The notes under the pieces were generated by a model. It saw nothing but the letters and a program-made list of their open reading frames with translations, searched no databases and was not told the origin of the DNA. The position numbers and the translations under genes are program-made. Positions 6,403 through 7,493 of a stretch of DNA of 7,493 bases are shown one piece after another; the stretch's first letter is position 1; each line of letters starts with the position of its first letter. Source of the DNA: Rhodocyclaceae bacterium (GTDB lineage: Bacteria > Pseudomonadota > Gammaproteobacteria > Burkholderiales > Rhodocyclaceae); assembly GCA_025361105.1 (NCBI GenBank), contig JANYAW010000019.1:1-7493 (forward strand), read 5' to 3'.

Positions 6403-6981
6403 ATGCAACTTGACTACCCACCCGGCGCTACCCCGCTTGATGCCGACGAACTGGCGAGTCTTATCCCGAGCCATCTCACCACACAAGGCCAACTGAACGA
6501 GTGGGAGCAACTCAACATTTTGCATGGCGAAGCCTGGGCGCAGCGACAGCGCAAAGACCTGCTCACGGAAGCTTTCGTTCGACAATTGCACCGGCAGATG
6601 TTCGGTGAAACCTGGAAATGGGCTGGCGAATTTCGCAAATCAGACAAGAACATTGGCGTCGATTGGTTCAATATCGGGACTGAACTCAAGAAACTGCTGG
6701 ATGACGCGCGCTATCAAGCAGACCACGGTACTTTCGCAGCGGACGAGATTGCCGTTCGCTTCCATCATCGCCTGGTCGCCGTCCACCCGTTTCCCAATGG
6801 TAATGGCCGCCATGCGCGTCTGATGGCGGACTTGCTTGTCGAACGCTTAGGCAGGCCGCGCTTTAGTTGGGGCTGCCAAAGTCTTGCAGATCTCAGTGTT
6901 ACCCGAAAGCGCTATATCGCTGCCTTGCAAACCGCCGACAGGCGCGACATTGCACCTTTGCTGGCTTTCGCGCGTAGCTAG
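6403..6981 (+). CDS. Mobile mystery protein B-type Fic-domain protein
   Basis: This 192-residue protein carries the Fic active-site loop HPFPNGNGRHAR (128-139), preceded by VRFHHRLVAV and by the flap region WKWAGEFRKSDKNIGV (71-86). The N-terminal YPPGATPLDADE and SHLTTQGQLNEWEQLNI stretches (5-39) are typical of the mobile mystery B family. I chose ATG 6403 because homologues begin just before YPxGATPLD; a GTG at 6376 would add nine residues. Fic enzymes usually transfer AMP from ATP to a target hydroxyl. The position normally held by Asp/Glu, which binds Mg, is Asn132 here, so catalysis may differ from canonical AMPylation. No clear (S/T)xxxE(G/N) self-inhibition motif is seen. It follows mmpA by 2 bases without a good ribosome site, suggesting translational coupling. 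Its TAG stop (6979-6981) shares its last base with the start of the duplicated cysM tail. Confidence 0.87.
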   Translation: MQLDYPPGATPLDADELASLIPSHLTTQGQLNEWEQLNILHGEAWAQRQRKDLLTEAFVRQLHRQMFGETWKWAGEFRKSDKNIGVDWFNIGTELKKLLDDARYQADHGTFAADEIAVRFHHRLVAVHPFPNGNGRHARLMADLLVERLGRPRFSWGCQSLADLSVTRKRYIAALQTADRRDIAPLLAFARS

Positions 6982-7084
6982 CGTGGTGCTACGCATCGCC
7001 GAGCAGGTCGAGAACGCGGTGATTGTCAGCATTATCTGCGATCGTGGCGATCGTTATCTGACGACGGAGGTTTTTCAGGCGTAA
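6981..7084 (+). pseudogene. cysM: Diverged duplicate of the cysM 3' end (last 34 codons and stop)
   Basis: Read in the cysM frame, the segment encodes VVLRIAEQVENAVIVS and then IICDRGDRYLTTEVFQA. It aligns to the intact cysM ending with eleven synonymous and about three amino-acid-changing codon differences (A/V, G/E in TTGVF versus TTEVF, P/Q), plus TAA instead of TGA. It has no start and nothing cysM-like upstream, because the similarity stops exactly at the fic stop codon. It is best read as the displaced or donated 3' end of another cysM allele left by insertion of the mmpA/mmpB unit. Confidence 0.85.
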
Positions 7085-7090
7085 GGATTG

Positions 7091-7121
7091 TTTGACAGCG
7101 TGTCGCCAGCACCAACTGGTG
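7091..7121 (+). repeat. Intergenic repeat copy R2 after the cysM remnant
   Basis: It starts 6 bases after the TAA of the cysM remnant and matches R1 at 27 of 31 positions. Here the core forms a small hairpin, GCACC-AACT-GGTGC, followed by GATTTT. That hairpin is not preserved in R1 or R3, so it is probably not the reason the motif is conserved. Confidence 0.7.
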
Positions 7122-7160
7122 CGATTTTGATGCGACATTAAAAACTGGAATCTGAAAAGC

Positions 7161-7187
7161 AAAAACGCGAATTCGTCGCGTTTTTTT
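7161..7187. terminator. Bidirectional Rho-independent terminator
   Basis: The perfect 10-base stem AAAAACGCGA (7161-7170) and TCGCGTTTTT (7176-7185) encloses the loop ATTCG and continues into further T residues. The A-tract on the left gives a matching T-tract on the other strand. It lies between convergent genes: the cysM remnant and fic on the left, a minus-strand gene on the right. It was probably the original cysM operon terminator before the insertion. Confidence 0.85.
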
Positions 7188-7223
7188 ACGTCGAAATTTT
7201 TGCGAAAAATGAGTTTTTCTACA

Positions 7224-7294
7224 GCTTCAACGTGGAGGTCACCGGCGCTGCGCGGCTTTATCGCGCAGCGATCCGGTGGATCGCAGGGTTAGGC
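7224..7294 (-). other. attC-like folded site at the 3' end of the minus-strand gene
   Basis: Read on the minus strand, the segment starts with GCCTAAC (7288-7294), a perfect match to the integron R'' consensus RYYYAAC. It ends with GTTGAAG (7225-7231), six of seven of GTTRRRY. Between them lie paired boxes CACCGG (7273-7278) and CCGGTG (7240-7245), a 2-base one-sided bulge (AT), and a perfect 9-base stem CGCTGCGCG/CGCGCAGCG with a 7-base loop. The segments between the outer and inner boxes do not pair. This is the architecture of an attC: R box, unpaired spacer, L box, extrahelical bases, variable stem. The total of 71 bases is within attC range. A REP-like hairpin is the main alternative. 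Confidence 0.42.
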
Positions 7295-7493
7295 GTCGTA
7301 TTGAACTCCGCAATGAATTGAGTCTTCTTGCGACCGATGTTGCCAATGTCTGGATGGTTGTAGAACTTGCCGCTGCCGATTAACCAGAAGACTTTGTCAA
7401 CGTCGTAGGGCGAGACTTCTGCGGCCTCTGCGACCTGGGCGATGACCTTTTGAACTTGGTAGGGACTGGCCTTTGCAGGACATAACCCAATAC
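7258..7493 (-). CDS. Uncharacterised protein, C-terminal 77 residues (5' end outside window)
   Basis: The minus strand is open from the right edge to a TAA at 7260-7258 and encodes 77 residues that look like real protein. It includes KASPYQVQKVIAQVAEAAEV, then SPYDVDKVFWLIGSGKFYN and IGNIGRKKTQFIAEFN. The first part is predicted amphipathic helix; the WLIGSGKFY/IGR stretch looks like a conserved core. I do not recognise the family. Its stop codon falls in the loop of the attC-like hairpin, so it may be an integron cassette gene, many of which encode unknown proteins. It converges on the cysM operon and shares the terminator at 7161-7187. Confidence 0.65.
   Translation of the reverse strand, partial: IGLCPAKASPYQVQKVIAQVAEAAEVSPYDVDKVFWLIGSGKFYNHPDIGNIGRKKTQFIAEFNTTPNPAIHRIAAR

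Larger units (their letters stand above)
6981..7121 (+). repeat. Direct repeat, copy B: cysM 3' end plus flank
   Basis: This is the partner of 5552-5692. The similarity runs past the stop codon to about 7121 and then fades. The unit defined by the two copies (5552-6980) is 1429 bases and carries only mmpA and mmpB. Confidence 0.88.

Noticed and set aside
6884..7084. Open frame ending in the cysM-like tail, starting inside fic
   Set aside because: Its first part is an out-of-frame reading of fic; only the portion from 6981 is homologous to cysM.
5552..7121. Ordinary transposon carrying mmpA/mmpB
   Set aside because: No transposase, terminal inverted repeats or short target duplication are visible; the flanking repeats are long and partly coding.
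7196..7210. Second hairpin ATTTTT-GCG-AAAAAT after the terminator
   Set aside because: The stem is A/T only with a 3-base loop, and the adjacent terminator already explains the region.

Overview
The window looks like chromosomal DNA of a Gram-negative proteobacterium. A betaproteobacterium is most likely, because hldD (LPS heptose epimerase) sits directly upstream of cysM (cysteine synthase B) with a 4-base overlap, an arrangement I associate with that class. No RNA gene, CRISPR array, transposase or integrase is visible.

Layout, left to right. (1) Positions 1-1908 hold the C-terminal 635 codons of a large FtsX/YbbP-type ABC permease cut by the window edge. (2) Positions 1936-2589 hold a compact RelE/HigB-type toxin and Xre-type antitoxin pair, preceded by a perfect 8+8 palindrome that contains a TTGACA -35 box. 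(3) Positions 2582-3595 hold an exported esterase-like alpha/beta hydrolase whose N-terminus overlaps the antitoxin gene and appears to have been rebuilt at a junction. (4) Positions 3755-5655 hold the hldD-cysM operon. (5) Positions 5656-6981 hold an accessory module of the 'mobile mystery protein A/B' type: an AT-rich promoter with three operator-like boxes, an Xre-type regulator and a Fic-domain protein. (6) Positions 6981-7121 hold a second, diverged copy of the last 34 codons of cysM plus its 3' flank, then a strong bidirectional terminator. (7) A previously hidden minus-strand gene fragment (7258-7493) of unknown function ends inside an attC-like folded site (7224-7294).

The main discovery candidate is the way the accessory modules are bounded. 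The mmpA/mmpB pair lies between two copies of the cysM 3' end that differ mainly at synonymous sites. This looks like insertion of a cassette that brought its own cysM tail, not a simple recent tandem duplication. The sequence just after the cysM stop (about 31 bases) recurs at the same 6-base distance after the antitoxin stop at 2587-2589. A 17-base near-palindrome (TGTCAAGTTTAWTGWCA) lies upstream of both toxin-type modules. Together these point to a shared, recombinase-less cassette format carrying toxin-type gene pairs next to housekeeping genes. The boundaries are seen in the sequence; the mobility is inference.
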